Of a stretch of DNA of 64,000 nucleotides, positions 63,953-64,000 are shown in pieces (position 1 is the stretch's first letter; each line of letters begins with the position of its first letter). Below the pieces are notes generated by a model that made no database searches, was not told the DNA's origin, and worked only from the letters and a program-made list of their open reading frames with translations. The stretch lies in assembly GCF_022513565.1 (NCBI RefSeq), contig NZ_JAKWBE010000001.1, positions 124,001 to 188,000 of the forward strand, read 5' to 3'. The position numbers and the translations under genes are program-made. Origin of the DNA: Streptomyces gilvus (GTDB lineage Bacteria; Actinomycetota; Actinomycetes; Streptomycetales; Streptomycetaceae).

Positions 63953-64000
63953 CGCGGGACTCCAGGAATGAGGGTGACGACTGGGAGCGCGCCCGGGTGC

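Overview
The window is about 72% GC. Its genes are dense and strongly G/C-biased at third codon positions, with frequent GTG/TTG starts and many secreted or envelope proteins. Together with the gene set (ccr-meaA operon, PucR-type pyrimidine catabolism, Clp ATPase, DUF6278-like protein, Pro-rich filler protein) this points to a Streptomyces chromosome. From memory the order resembles the S. coelicolor SCO64xx region; that is recollection, not a search. No rRNA, tRNA, CRISPR array, insertion sequence or phage was seen.

Layout. 0-9.8 kb: a PcaL-type protein, an MBL hydrolase, XthA, a secreted SGNH hydrolase, a small DUF6278-like protein, a secreted S15/CocE hydrolase, a membrane protein and a secreted gamma-glutamyltransferase. 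9.8-16 kb: a ClpC-like unfoldase, a repeat-bearing intergenic region, map with a divergent leaderless HTH gene, and a repeat-rich Pro/Ala protein. 16.2-25.1 kb: a pyrimidine/hydantoin catabolic block (two beta-ureidopropionase-like amidohydrolases, class III aminotransferase, PucR regulator, dihydropyrimidinase, LLM oxidoreductase, NCS1 permease). 25.1-35.4 kb: mixed single genes (DUF3558-like protein, a possible decayed gene, methyltransferase, phospholipase D-like protein, second GGT, IMPase, FAD oxidoreductase, macro domain, secreted M1 peptidase). 35.5-44.6 kb: an envelope/lipid block (BlaI-M56, DedA, two PAP2, two-component system, UPF0104 protein, GT-C enzyme, second BlaI). 45-53 kb: an MFS exporter with a tandemly repeated 3' end, ada-alkA plus ogt, DeoR regulator, an ARH-Nudix-sirtuin operon and glycerate kinase. 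53-64 kb: pssA-psd, then the ethylmalonyl-CoA operon (ccr-meaA-mcl-mch-acyl-CoA dehydrogenase), a TetR regulator and a double 3-hydroxyacyl-CoA dehydrogenase.

How the genes work together. The pyrimidine block would import uracil/hydantoin-type substrates, open the ring, remove carbamoyl and transaminate the beta-amino acid. The ethylmalonyl-CoA operon turns crotonyl-CoA into glyoxylate and propionyl-CoA precursors; a palindrome placed exactly in the ccr promoter spacer suggests repression, possibly by the adjacent TetR protein. The 35-44 kb block looks like lipid-carrier and envelope handling, bracketed by two BlaI regulators whose putative operators differ in half-site spacing. The ARH-Nudix-sirtuin operon, with a macro-domain gene 16 kb away, suggests ADP-ribose/NAD+ signal turnover.
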